DNA of 64,000 nt, from positions 1,573,501 through 1,637,500 of the forward strand of contig NZ_CP115463.1 in the NCBI RefSeq assembly GCF_027912495.1, given 5' to 3'. The position numbers and the translations under genes are program-made. Under the pieces are notes generated by a model. That model made no database searches. It was not told the DNA's origin and saw only the letters and a program-made list of their open reading frames with translations. Positions 24,908 through 31,668 of this stretch are shown one piece after another (within the stretch, counting starts at the first letter, position 1; every line of letters begins with the position of its first letter). This DNA comes from Caulobacter sp. NIBR1757 (lineage in GTDB: Bacteria; Pseudomonadota; Alphaproteobacteria; Caulobacterales; Caulobacteraceae).

Positions 24908-25020
24908 CGCAGCGAAGAGCCGGGACCCAGGGGCGGCCGTCCCGCTGTCAGCGGCCGCCAACAACCCGCTCCGTCACCCCCTGGGTCCCGGATCGTCCCC
25001 GCGGGCCGTCCGGGATGACG
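24891..25020. repeat. Palindromic intergenic repeat, copy 2
   Basis: About 130 bp with the same arms as the copy at 4114-4247: CGTCATCCCGGCC and CCGGGACCCAGGGGCGG on the left, CCCCTGGGTCCCGGATCG and CCGGGATGACG on the right. The outermost 11 bp are a perfect inverted pair. The left arm overlaps the last codons and stop of the thiolase-like gene. Confidence 0.85.
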
Positions 25021-25055
25021 GGTGGGGAAAAGCGTCTATAAACCAAGTGCTTATG

Positions 25056-25075
25056 GAATATGTCTAGACATATTC
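25056..25075. promoter_or_regulatory. Perfect 20-bp palindrome, operator-like
   Basis: GAATATGTCTAGACATATTC is perfectly self-complementary and much more AT-rich than its surroundings. The TGTCTAGACA core resembles operators of GntR-family (HutC-like) repressors. No recognisable gene starts nearby on either strand, so the target is unknown. Confidence 0.5.
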
Positions 25076-25348
25076 ATCTTTCCGCGTCTCGCACGGCCGC
25101 GAGCGCCGGCTTTGCCGCGCGGATCACCGTCGAACGGCAATTCAAGGTGTCGCGTCTGCCTCTGCGGATGCCCCACCTTGTCGCCAATCGGCCCCCCGGC
25201 GCCCCCACCGGCCACCCACCGGCGCCCCACCCCGACACCCCCGGCCGGCCACCCCCAACCCGCCTGTAACCTCTTGCGCCACAAGCACAATTTCACTCAG
25301 GCGAGGGTCAGCACGGCCTTTCTCGGCCGAGGTAGGTATAATGGGTCT

Positions 25349-25366
25349 GCCGCTTCGATAAGCGGC
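25349..25366 (-). terminator. Hairpin directly after fliP
   Basis: GCCGCTT-CGAT-AAGCGGC, a perfect 7-bp stem with a 4-nt loop beginning one base after the fliP stop codon. No T-tract follows on the minus strand, so it may be a transcript-stabilising or weak termination structure. Confidence 0.35.
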
Positions 25367-25367
25367 C

Positions 25368-26162
25368 CTATCCGGGCGTGAAGCTCTCGACCAGGCTCCC
25401 GGCCACCAGTCGCCAGCCATCTACCAGCACGAAGAAGATCAGCTTGAACGGCAGACTGATCACCACAGGGGGCAGCATCATCATCCCCATGCTCATCAGC
25501 ACGCTGGCCACCACCAGATCGATCACCAGGAAGGGCACGAACAGCAGAAATCCGATCTCGAACGCCCGCTTCAATTCGCTGATCATGAAGGCCGGGGTGA
25601 CCACCCGCAGCGGCGTGTCCTGCAGGTTGGCCGGCCGCTGGATCTTCGAGAGGCGGATGAACAGGCCGAGGTCGTCGCGGTCGACCTGGCTGAGCATGAA
25701 GGTCTTCACCGGCGCGGACGCGGCGTCGAACGCCTGCGGCAGCTCCACCTGCTGGTCGAGCAGGGGGCGGATGCCCTCGTCGTAGGATTTCTGGAAGGTC
25801 GGGGCCATGACGATGGCGGTCAGGAACAGGGCCAGGCTGACCAGCACCGCGTTGGGCGGGCTCTGCTGCAGGCCGAGCGCGGTGCGCAGCAGGCCCAGCA
25901 CCACCACGATGCGCACGAAGCTGGTGGTCATGATGACGATCGACGGGGCCAGCGACAGCACCGTCAACAGGCCGACCAGCTGCACCACCCGCTCGGTCAG
26001 GCCGGCGCCGGTGCCAAGGTCGATGTTCACCGCCTGGGCCGAGGCCATGCTGGGCATGGCGATGGCGACGCCGAGCAGCAGGGCCAGGCCGATCTGGCGC
26101 TTGATATGCCAGGGGTCCTTGTTGGCCGGTCGGTGCGCCGGGGGCTTGGGGCGCCGGGCCAT
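25368..26162 (-). CDS. fliP: Flagellar type III export protein FliP
   Basis: Core of the export gate (FliPQR) in the flagellar type III secretion system. The 264 residues start with a signal-like segment (IGLALLLGVAIAMPSMASA, about residues 24-42), then membrane helices. Signatures are MTTSFVRIVVVLGLLRTALG (about 78-97), QQSPPNAVLVSLALFLT and the C-terminal MGMMMLPPVVISLPFKLIFF. The ATG at 26162 shares one base with the fliO stop; the frame upstream of it is a Pro/Arg-rich shadow inside fliO. It follows fliO on the minus strand. Confidence 0.96.
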   Translation of the reverse strand: MARRPKPPAHRPANKDPWHIKRQIGLALLLGVAIAMPSMASAQAVNIDLGTGAGLTERVVQLVGLLTVLSLAPSIVIMTTSFVRIVVVLGLLRTALGLQQSPPNAVLVSLALFLTAIVMAPTFQKSYDEGIRPLLDQQVELPQAFDAASAPVKTFMLSQVDRDDLGLFIRLSKIQRPANLQDTPLRVVTPAFMISELKRAFEIGFLLFVPFLVIDLVVASVLMSMGMMMLPPVVISLPFKLIFFVLVDGWRLVAGSLVESFTPG

Positions 26163-26464
26163 CAGGTCGTCTCCACGGTGGGGCTCTTGCGCGGGGCAGG
26201 GCGGGCCTTGAGGGTTTCGAGCATGCGGCCTTCGCCCAGCAGGATCAGGCGTTCCTGGTCGTCGAGGCGGACCAGCACCAGGCGGCGGGTCGGGTCGATG
26301 ACCAGGGTCTCGACCAGCTTCAGCCGGCGCTCCTTGCTCTCGGCCCCCTGGAAGCGGGCGATGACGTCGGGCCCAAAGCGGCGCAGGCCCACGGCCGTCA
26401 GGCCGATGAGGCCCAGCGTCACGGCCAGGGCGAAGATGGCCTGCAGGATTTGGACGATGTCCAT
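26162..26464 (-). CDS. fliO: Flagellar biosynthetic protein FliO
   Basis: Small membrane protein that stabilises FliP during export-gate assembly. The 100 residues have a single N-terminal helix (ILQAIFALAVTLGLIGLTAV, about residues 6-25) followed by the FliO beta-rich cytoplasmic domain (KLVETLVIDPTRRLVLVRLD, ERLILLGEG). The ATG at 26464 is preferred; 16 further codons upstream look intergenic. Identification is strengthened by the immediately following fliP. It diverges from flgB across a CtrA box. Confidence 0.88.
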   Translation of the reverse strand: MDIVQILQAIFALAVTLGLIGLTAVGLRRFGPDVIARFQGAESKERRLKLVETLVIDPTRRLVLVRLDDQERLILLGEGRMLETLKARPAPRKSPTVETT

Positions 26465-26515
26465 GAAGCGCGCGCGGGGACTCTGGAGGGAACACCCCCT
26501 GATGAGCCCCAAAAC

Positions 26516-26530
26516 TTAAGGCCGGATTAA
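26516..26530. promoter_or_regulatory. CtrA box between fliO and flgB
   Basis: TTAA-GGCCGGA-TTAA, an exact match to the TTAA-N7-TTAA binding site of the cell-cycle regulator CtrA, followed by CC. It lies 52 bp upstream of fliO and 16 bp upstream of the flgB ATG, so it could control both divergent operons. CtrA control of early flagellar genes is established in Caulobacter. Confidence 0.8.
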
Positions 26531-26545
26531 CCCTGTTTGTTCACC

Positions 26546-26998
26546 ATGATGACCATGAACATCACGGACATCCCGCTGTTCTCGATGCTGAAGGGCCGGC
26601 TGGGCTATCTGTCCGACCGCCAGAACGTCATCGCCGAGAACATCGCCAACGCCAACACCCCCGGCTTCGTGGCGCGGGACGTCAAGCCGTTCGACATCGC
26701 CGCCTATACCCAGGGCACGGGCGGGGCGGGGGCCGGCGGCCAGCTGAGCGTCGCCGCTCCGGTGATGACCCGGCCCAACCACATGGCCGGGACGCCGCTG
26801 CGCTCGACCAACGACCAGAAGTACGCCAGGGCCGTGAAGGCCGGCGATTCCGAGACCACCCTCGACGGCAACGCCGTGGTGCTCGAGGACCAGATGCTGA
26901 AGCTGACCGAGACCCGCATGGAATACGACGCGGCGATCAGCTTCTACCAGAAATCCATGGGCCTGCTGCGCATGGCCGCCCGTCGCCCGGGTTCATAG
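26546..26998 (+). CDS. flgB: Flagellar proximal rod protein FlgB
   Basis: Rod protein next to the MS-ring/export gate, 150 residues. Family features are DIPLFSMLKGRLGYLSDRQN (about residues 8-27), VIAENIANANTPGFVARDV and the C-terminal EDQMLKLTETRMEYDAAISF. Three closely spaced ATGs (26546, 26549, 26555) and an upstream TTG compete; I use the first ATG. It starts flgB-flgC-fliE, with 11 nt to flgC. Confidence 0.94.
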   Translation: MMTMNITDIPLFSMLKGRLGYLSDRQNVIAENIANANTPGFVARDVKPFDIAAYTQGTGGAGAGGQLSVAAPVMTRPNHMAGTPLRSTNDQKYARAVKAGDSETTLDGNAVVLEDQMLKLTETRMEYDAAISFYQKSMGLLRMAARRPGS

Positions 26999-27009
26999 GA
27001 GCCGTCTAG

Positions 27010-27429
27010 ATGGCCGAGATTCCCTCGAACTCGAACGCCACCATGCGGATCGCCGCCTCGGGCCTGCGGGCCCAGCAGGCGCGGATGCGGGTCATCGCCG
27101 AGAACCTGGCCAACGCCAACTCCACCGCCCGCACCCCCGACGGCGACCCCTACCGGCGGCAGATCTCGGTCTTCAAGCCGGAGATGGTCGATGGCGGTCA
27201 GGGCGTGCGCCTGGCCAAGGTCCAGCAGGACCAGAAAGAGTTCAAGACCATCTACGACCCCAGCCATCCGGCCGCCAACGCCCAGGGCTATGTGAAGATG
27301 CCCAACGTCGATTCCCTGATCGAGGCGCTGGACCTGCGTGAGGCGCAGCGGGCCTACGAGGCCAACCTGAACGTCATCGAGACCGCCCGCTCGATGGAAA
27401 TGCGCACCCTCGACCTCCTCAAGAAATAG
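27010..27429 (+). CDS. flgC: Flagellar proximal rod protein FlgC
   Basis: Rod protein, 139 residues, the standard size. The N-terminal rod motif is MRIAASGLRAQQARMRVIAE followed by NLANANSTARTPDGDPYRRQ; the C-terminus has YVKMPNVDSLIEALDLREAQ and RAYEANLNVIETARSMEMRT. It lies between flgB and fliE with gaps of about 10 nt. Confidence 0.97.
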   Translation: MAEIPSNSNATMRIAASGLRAQQARMRVIAENLANANSTARTPDGDPYRRQISVFKPEMVDGGQGVRLAKVQQDQKEFKTIYDPSHPAANAQGYVKMPNVDSLIEALDLREAQRAYEANLNVIETARSMEMRTLDLLKK

Positions 27430-27439
27430 GCCCTAAGCG

Positions 27440-27745
27440 ATGATCACCGCCCTCGCCGCCGCCAAGGCCTACGCCGCCACCCAGAAGACGGGCGGCATCC
27501 CGGGAGCCGACGCCGGAGCCATCCAGGGCGCCAGCTTCGGCGACCTGCTGAAGAACGTCATGGGCGATGCGATGCAGAGCTCCAAGGCCGCCGAAAGCGC
27601 CATGGCCGGCCATGTGCAGGGCAAGAACCAGCTGATCGATGTGGTGACCGCCGTCAGCTCGGCCGAGGCCAGCCTGGAAACGGTGATGGCCGTGCGCGAC
27701 CAGGTGATCAGCGCCTACCAGGAAATCATGCGGATGCCGATCTAG
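27440..27745 (+). CDS. fliE: Flagellar hook-basal body adaptor FliE
   Basis: Adaptor joining the rod to the MS-ring/export gate. At 101 residues it has the usual size, with [20 protein letters not shown] (about residues 33-52), [20 protein letters not shown] (about 62-81) and the conserved end [20 protein letters not shown]. It is the last gene of flgB-flgC-fliE, followed by a 122-bp gap with no clear terminator. Confidence 0.96.
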   Translation: MITALAAAKAYAATQKTGGIPGADAGAIQGASFGDLLKNVMGDAMQSSKAAESAMAGHVQGKNQLIDVVTAVSSAEASLETVMAVRDQVISAYQEIMRMPI

Positions 27746-27867
27746 GCTGTCGTCAATATGAACTGAAGATAACCGCAGGCTCAGATCACGGTCAGGTCCG
27801 GGCAACTAAAACCCTCCTCAAGCTGTTCATCCCGCCTCGGGTGGACATGACCTGAAGGAGCAAGACC

Positions 27868-28320
27868 ATGATGAAGAAGATTCTGCTGACCGTCGCCGCG
27901 ACCGCCGCGATCGTCGCCGCCATGCCGGCCGCCGCCCAGTCCTACCAGCCGAACGACCGCGATGGCCGCGGCGGCTATGACCAGCGTCGGGACTACGACC
28001 GTCGGGGCGGTGGCGAACGCTACAACCCGAACGAATTCGGCAACCGCCGCTGGAGCGACGGCTCGCGCCGTGAGTGGGCCCAGGCCCGCCGCATTGACGC
28101 GCGTCAGGCCCAGCTGGCCCAGCGCATCGACACCGCCGCCCGCCGCCGGGCCCTGAGCGCCGGCGAAGCCCGCAACTTCTTCTTCAAGCTGCAGAACATC
28201 GAGCAGCTGGAGCGTGGGTACAAGCGCCACAACCGCGACCTCAGCCGCGCCGAGGTCCAGGTTCTGAACTACCGCCTGGACCTGCTGCAACGCGAGATCC
28301 AGTACAAGATCCGGACCTGA
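27868..28320 (+). CDS. Periplasmic Arg-rich protein, function unknown
   Basis: 150-residue secreted protein with a clear signal peptide (ILLTVAATAAIVAAMPAAAQ, about residues 5-24). The mature N-terminal half is rich in Arg, Asp, Gly and Tyr (DGRGGYDQRRDYDRRGGGER). The C-terminal half is helical (QAQLAQRIDTAARRRALSAG, LQNIEQLERGYKRHNRDLSR), somewhat like small periplasmic stress proteins, but I do not recognise the family. CTGAAGGAG precedes the ATG by 8 nt, a strong ribosome binding site. A strong terminator follows the stop. Confidence 0.75.
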   Translation: MMKKILLTVAATAAIVAAMPAAAQSYQPNDRDGRGGYDQRRDYDRRGGGERYNPNEFGNRRWSDGSRREWAQARRIDARQAQLAQRIDTAARRRALSAGEARNFFFKLQNIEQLERGYKRHNRDLSRAEVQVLNYRLDLLQREIQYKIRT

Positions 28321-28343
28321 CTCTAGGGTCTGATCGATAAGAT

Positions 28344-28372
28344 GGGGCGGCCTTCGCGGGCCGCCCCGTTTT
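28344..28372. terminator. Rho-independent terminator, bidirectional
   Basis: GGGGCGGCC-TTCGCG-GGCCGCCCC followed by GTTTTC: a perfect 9-bp GC stem with a short T-run. It lies between the 3' ends of the convergent periplasmic-protein gene and xthA, so it probably serves the plus strand and possibly both. Confidence 0.8.
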
Positions 28373-28377
28373 CGTGG

Positions 28378-29172
28378 CTAGACCGCCAGGGTCGCCACGA
28401 CCGGCACATGGTCCGACGGCTTCTCCCAGTCGCGGACGTCCTTGTGGATATCCAGCGCCCGCAGCCGGTCCGCCGCCTGTGGGCTGAGCAGGTGATGGTC
28501 GATGCGGATGCCGTGGTTCCGCTGCCAGGCCCCGGCCTGATAGTCCCAGAAGGTATAGCCGCCGTCGCGCCCGTCGATCTGGGCATAAGCATCTGTAAAG
28601 CCAAGGTTTTTCAGGGCCCGGAACGCCCCCCGGCTCTTCGGCTGGAACAGGGCGTCGCCCAGCCAGCCCTCCGGCTTGTCGGCGTCGCCCGGCTCGGGGA
28701 TAACATTGTAGTCGCCGCAGATGACCAGCGGCTCCTCCAGCTCGAGGAGCTTTTTGGCGTGGATGTGCAGGGCCTCCATCCAGCGCAGCTTGTACTCGAA
28801 CTTCTCGGTGCCGACCGGATTCCCATTGGGCAGATAGATGCCGACCACCCGCACCGGCGTCGGCCCCGACACCACCGCCTCGATATAGCGGGCATGGTCA
28901 TCGGCCTCGCCGGTCAGTCCGACGATCTCCGGCAGCCCCTTGCGGACGTCCTCGAACGGCGTCTTCGAGAGCATGGCCACGCCGTTATAGGTCTTCTGGC
29001 CGTGGACCTCGACGTTGTAGCCGAGCCGCTCGAATTCCTCCCTCGGGAACTTCTCGTCGATGCACTTGATCTCCTGCAGGCAGGCGACATCCGGCTGAGC
29101 GGTTTCGAACCACTTCAATACAGTTGGCAGGCGAGCATTGACCGAGTTCACATTCCAGGTGGCGATACGCAT
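28378..29172 (-). CDS. xthA: Exodeoxyribonuclease III
   Basis: Base-excision-repair AP endonuclease and 3'-5' exonuclease, 264 residues. Motifs: MRIATWNVNSVNARLP (residues 1-16), metal-binding Glu in CLQEIKCID near 35, catalytic GDYNVIPEPGDADKP near 150, and the C-terminal SDHVPVVATL with the catalytic Asp-His. All catalytic residues are present. It converges on the preceding gene at a shared terminator. Confidence 0.95.
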   Translation of the reverse strand: MRIATWNVNSVNARLPTVLKWFETAQPDVACLQEIKCIDEKFPREEFERLGYNVEVHGQKTYNGVAMLSKTPFEDVRKGLPEIVGLTGEADDHARYIEAVVSGPTPVRVVGIYLPNGNPVGTEKFEYKLRWMEALHIHAKKLLELEEPLVICGDYNVIPEPGDADKPEGWLGDALFQPKSRGAFRALKNLGFTDAYAQIDGRDGGYTFWDYQAGAWQRNHGIRIDHHLLSPQAADRLRALDIHKDVRDWEKPSDHVPVVATLAV

Positions 29173-29208
29173 TGACGGCTCCGGTGCGGGCCTGAAAGGC
29201 TAGGGCCC

Positions 29209-29547
29209 ATGGTCGAGGGGCTCAAGAGGCGAGAGTTGCGGGAGAGAAATCAGCGGGCGTGGCTGCTCGGCCTGCTGACGGCCGGCTGGCTGGCGACCCT
29301 GCCGTTCGGCGCGGTCGGGGCGCTGTTCTCGCCGCTGGTCTTCGATCACCGGCCGAACCTGCTCAACCCCATGGCCTGGATCGCCTTCCTGCTGATGATC
29401 GCCTACTGGATCATCGCCATCGTCGCCCCCTTCGTGGCCTGGGTGACCTGGAAGCGGGACCAGGAACGCTACGCCTGGATCGCCATCGCCGTGCCCGCGG
29501 TGTGGCTGACGGCGATGGCGGTGGCGCTTCAGTTCGTGCCGGGGTGA
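29209..29547 (+). CDS. Small integral membrane protein, function unknown
   Basis: 112 residues with about three hydrophobic segments: WLLGLLTAGWLATLPFGAVG (about residues 18-37), MAWIAFLLMIAYWIIAIVAP (about 55-74) and WIAIAVPAVWLTAMAVALQF (about 90-109), separated by charged loops (WVTWKRDQER). No family is recognised. The ATG begins 36 bp from the divergent xthA start, and the 3' end overlaps the convergent hydrolase gene by 19 bp. Confidence 0.65.
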   Translation: MVEGLKRRELRERNQRAWLLGLLTAGWLATLPFGAVGALFSPLVFDHRPNLLNPMAWIAFLLMIAYWIIAIVAPFVAWVTWKRDQERYAWIAIAVPAVWLTAMAVALQFVPG

Positions 29548-30485
29548 GCCTTGATGAAGGCGGCGATGCTCGGCGCCACCTGTGAATTGAGCGGCAGGTC
29601 CGGATTGCCATAGGTCGCGAAGTTGGCGGCCCGGTCGGCCGGCGCGTCCTTGAGCAGGTGATTGACGCCGTCCAGCACGGTCAGCGTCGCCTTCGGCTGC
29701 GCCGCCTTCAGCGCCTTGGCGTCCTCGGTCGTGATCTGCAGGTCGGTCGAGCCCTGCAGGATCAGCACCGGACCCTTGTAGGCGGCGATCAGCCTGGCCG
29801 GGTCCTTGGCCATGGCGTTGATCACGAAGTCCTGCGCGGCCGGATAGAACAGCGGCAGCAGGGCCAGATGCATGCCGGTCGTATCGACGTGCTTGCCGGC
29901 CTCCAGGGCGTCGATGGCCGGCAGGGCCTGCGGCAGGATCGGGGCGTTGGCGGGATTGGCCTGCAGCTGCTCGCGCAGGATCGTCCCCAGCGGCCGGCCG
30001 GCGCCCGACAGCAGGATCAGGCCGCAGATACCTTCCGGCTTCTGGCCGGCGACCAGGGCGACCAGCGAGCCCTCGCTGTGTCCGGCCAGCCAGGCGCAGG
30101 GGGCGCCGGTCTCGGCCCGGGCCCTGGCCGCCCAGGCAATAGCGTCGGCCGCGAGGTCGTCGATCAGCACATGGCTGGGATCGGCGGTGGCGGCGGCGCT
30201 GCCGAACATGCCGCGCTTGTCGACCCGCAGCGAGGCGACGCCCTGTGCGGCCAACCCTTCGGCCAGCAGCCGGTAGCTGGCGGCCTTGACCCCCAACGGG
30301 TTGTTGCCGTCGCGGTCAGTGGGCCCCGACCCGGCCAGGATGACGACAACCGGCGGGCGCTCGACGCCGGCGGGCTTGAGCAGGGTGCCCTTCAGGGGAC
30401 CGGCGATCTCCACCTCGGCTCCGAGCTGGGCCGCGCAGGGGAGGGCGATCGCCGCGACAAGGGCGGCGAGGAGCAGGCTTTTCAT
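29529..30485 (-). CDS. Secreted alpha/beta hydrolase
   Basis: 318-residue predicted serine hydrolase exported by a signal peptide (SLLLAALVAAIALPCAAQLG, about residues 3-22). The oxyanion region is VVVILAGSGPTDRDGNNP, the nucleophile elbow is LAGHSEGSLVALVAG (Ser about residue 140), and the late acid and His are supported by LILQGSTDLQITTEDAK and DGVNHLLKDAP. The substrate is unknown. The ATG at 30485 immediately precedes the signal peptide. It follows the SdpI-like gene by 25 nt, so sdpR-like, sdpI-like and hydrolase probably form one operon. Confidence 0.85.
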   Translation of the reverse strand: MKSLLLAALVAAIALPCAAQLGAEVEIAGPLKGTLLKPAGVERPPVVVILAGSGPTDRDGNNPLGVKAASYRLLAEGLAAQGVASLRVDKRGMFGSAAATADPSHVLIDDLAADAIAWAARARAETGAPCAWLAGHSEGSLVALVAGQKPEGICGLILLSGAGRPLGTILREQLQANPANAPILPQALPAIDALEAGKHVDTTGMHLALLPLFYPAAQDFVINAMAKDPARLIAAYKGPVLILQGSTDLQITTEDAKALKAAQPKATLTVLDGVNHLLKDAPADRAANFATYGNPDLPLNSQVAPSIAAFIKAHPGTN

Positions 30486-30510
30486 GGGACTATCCTTTGA
30501 AAGGAAGGGA

Positions 30511-31185
30511 TCAGACGGCGCGGCGGTCGGGGTCTGACTTCCAGACCCGCCAGCTTTCGAAGACCACATAGACGGCGATCAGCAGCACGCCGGTGGTAAC
30601 CCCGCTCATGGCCACATGCGGCGGTAACATCAGGCTGACAGGCATGCCCATCAGGCCACCCCAGAAGAACAGTCGGCCGGCCAGGCGGTTTGAACGGTCC
30701 CAGGCCAGGCGGCTGTTCAGGCTCCAGGGCGTCCGGACCCCGACCAGGGCGTTGGGCGGCACCTTGCCCAGTACGGCGCCCGTGACAGCCAGGATCAGGC
30801 AGATGAAGGCCCCGCCGAGCCGCCCCGCCTCGACCTGCGAGACCACGGGCGTGGCAAGGATGAAGGGCAGCAGGGCGACCGCGCCCAGGGTGACCAGGAT
30901 CAGGCCCATGCCGATGGTGAGGCCTCGCCGACGCGCGGCGTCCGGCTGGCTGGTGCGCAGGCCGAAGGCCATGGCCCCGGCGCAGATCGCCGTGATCCCG
31001 GCGATGACCAGGATGGCGCCCGCCGCCTCGATGCGGTCGCCCCAGCGGTCGGGATTGCCGGCCAGATCGAAGTGCATCGGCACCGGCCCGGTGGTCCCGA
31101 ACCTGGCGACGAAGGCCGCCAGGGCGGCCTGGGCCAGGACGACGATGCCGGCGGCGGTTTCCATACGGGTCAGCTTGAACGTCAT
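30511..31185 (-). CDS. SdpI-family membrane protein
   Basis: 224-residue membrane protein with about six hydrophobic segments. The N-terminal DUF1648-like part contains GPVPMHFDLAGNPDRWGD (about residues 33-50), and the C-terminal SdpI-like part contains VGVRTPWSLNSRLAWDRSN (about 148-166) followed by RLAGRLFFWGG. In Bacillus, SdpI gives immunity to the SdpC toxin and titrates the repressor SdpR. The ATG overlaps the stop of an ArsR-type regulator as ATGA, the same pairing as sdpR-sdpI. No toxin gene is evident here. Confidence 0.85.
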   Translation of the reverse strand: MTFKLTRMETAAGIVVLAQAALAAFVARFGTTGPVPMHFDLAGNPDRWGDRIEAAGAILVIAGITAICAGAMAFGLRTSQPDAARRRGLTIGMGLILVTLGAVALLPFILATPVVSQVEAGRLGGAFICLILAVTGAVLGKVPPNALVGVRTPWSLNSRLAWDRSNRLAGRLFFWGGLMGMPVSLMLPPHVAMSGVTTGVLLIAVYVVFESWRVWKSDPDRRAV

Positions 31186-31478
31186 TGCGGCGCCCCCTTC
31201 GGCGTGGCGGCCGGCGCTTCGCCGGTCTTCATCAGGTCCATGAGGAAGCTCACGGCTTCCTCGACGGCGGAAATGTTCAGCCGGTAGATGATCGACGCCC
31301 CCTCACGCTCGGAATCGACGAGCCCGGCCTCGCGCAGGGAGGTCAGATGGCCGGTGATGGTCGGCCAGGCCATGTCGAAGGCCCCGGCGATGTCGCCGGA
31401 GGACTTCGGGCCGGCGCGCAGCATCTCGATGATCTGGCGGCGGGCCGGGTGCGACAGGGCTTTGAACAGCGTGTTCAT
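31182..31478 (-). CDS. ArsR/SdpR-family autorepressor-like regulator
   Basis: 98-residue winged-helix repressor. LFKALSHPARRQIIEMLRAG (about residues 4-23) is the classic ArsR N-terminal helix, followed by SSGDIAGAFDMAWPTITGHL as the recognition helix and SEREGASIIYRLN as the wing. It lacks the Cys metal-binding box, as SdpR does. The ATG at 31478 is chosen over 12 further upstream codons. It overlaps the SdpI-like gene and probably represses its own operon through the upstream repeats. Confidence 0.85.
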   Translation of the reverse strand: MNTLFKALSHPARRQIIEMLRAGPKSSGDIAGAFDMAWPTITGHLTSLREAGLVDSEREGASIIYRLNISAVEEAVSFLMDLMKTGEAPAATPKGAPQ

Positions 31479-31487
31479 AGGGAAGAG

Positions 31488-31510
31488 GCTAATTAGGGTT
31501 TTCGCTAATT
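31488..31510 (-). promoter_or_regulatory. Direct repeats upstream of the SdpR-like gene
   Basis: Two copies of GCTAATT, 16 bp apart start to start, lie 10-32 bp before the ATG in an AT-richer patch. The inner copy continues into CTAATTAG, so it is also locally palindromic. This is a plausible operator for the SdpR-like repressor, based on position and symmetry only. Confidence 0.4.
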
Positions 31511-31668
31511 GCAAGGTTTCGTTTGCGACGAGCGCGGCTGAGCGGGCGGGTAAGGGGGGTGAAGCCTCGCAAGACGTCCGGAAGTTGTGAAAAAGGGGCG
31601 CGCGTGGGGTTCCCGAACAGCAAAAAGCCCCGCATGCTCTGTGTTCGGCTGTTCAAGAAGGATGAGCC

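Larger units (their letters stand above)
25021..25367. other. Gene-free stretch between thiolase-like gene repeat and fliP
   Basis: About 350 bp without a convincing gene. It contains an isolated 20-bp palindrome in a locally AT-richer patch, a Pro-codon-rich CCACC/CCCC stretch (about 25190-25265) and a GGCC-TTTCTC-GGCC hairpin near 25316. A 119-codon open frame crosses it on the plus strand, but its composition is low-complexity Pro/Arg/Ser with no start signal, so I do not call it. Confidence 0.6.

Noticed and set aside
25022..25381. 119-codon plus-strand open frame before fliP
   Set aside because: Pro/Arg low complexity, no ribosome binding site, overlaps the fliP 3' end and contains the 20-bp palindrome.
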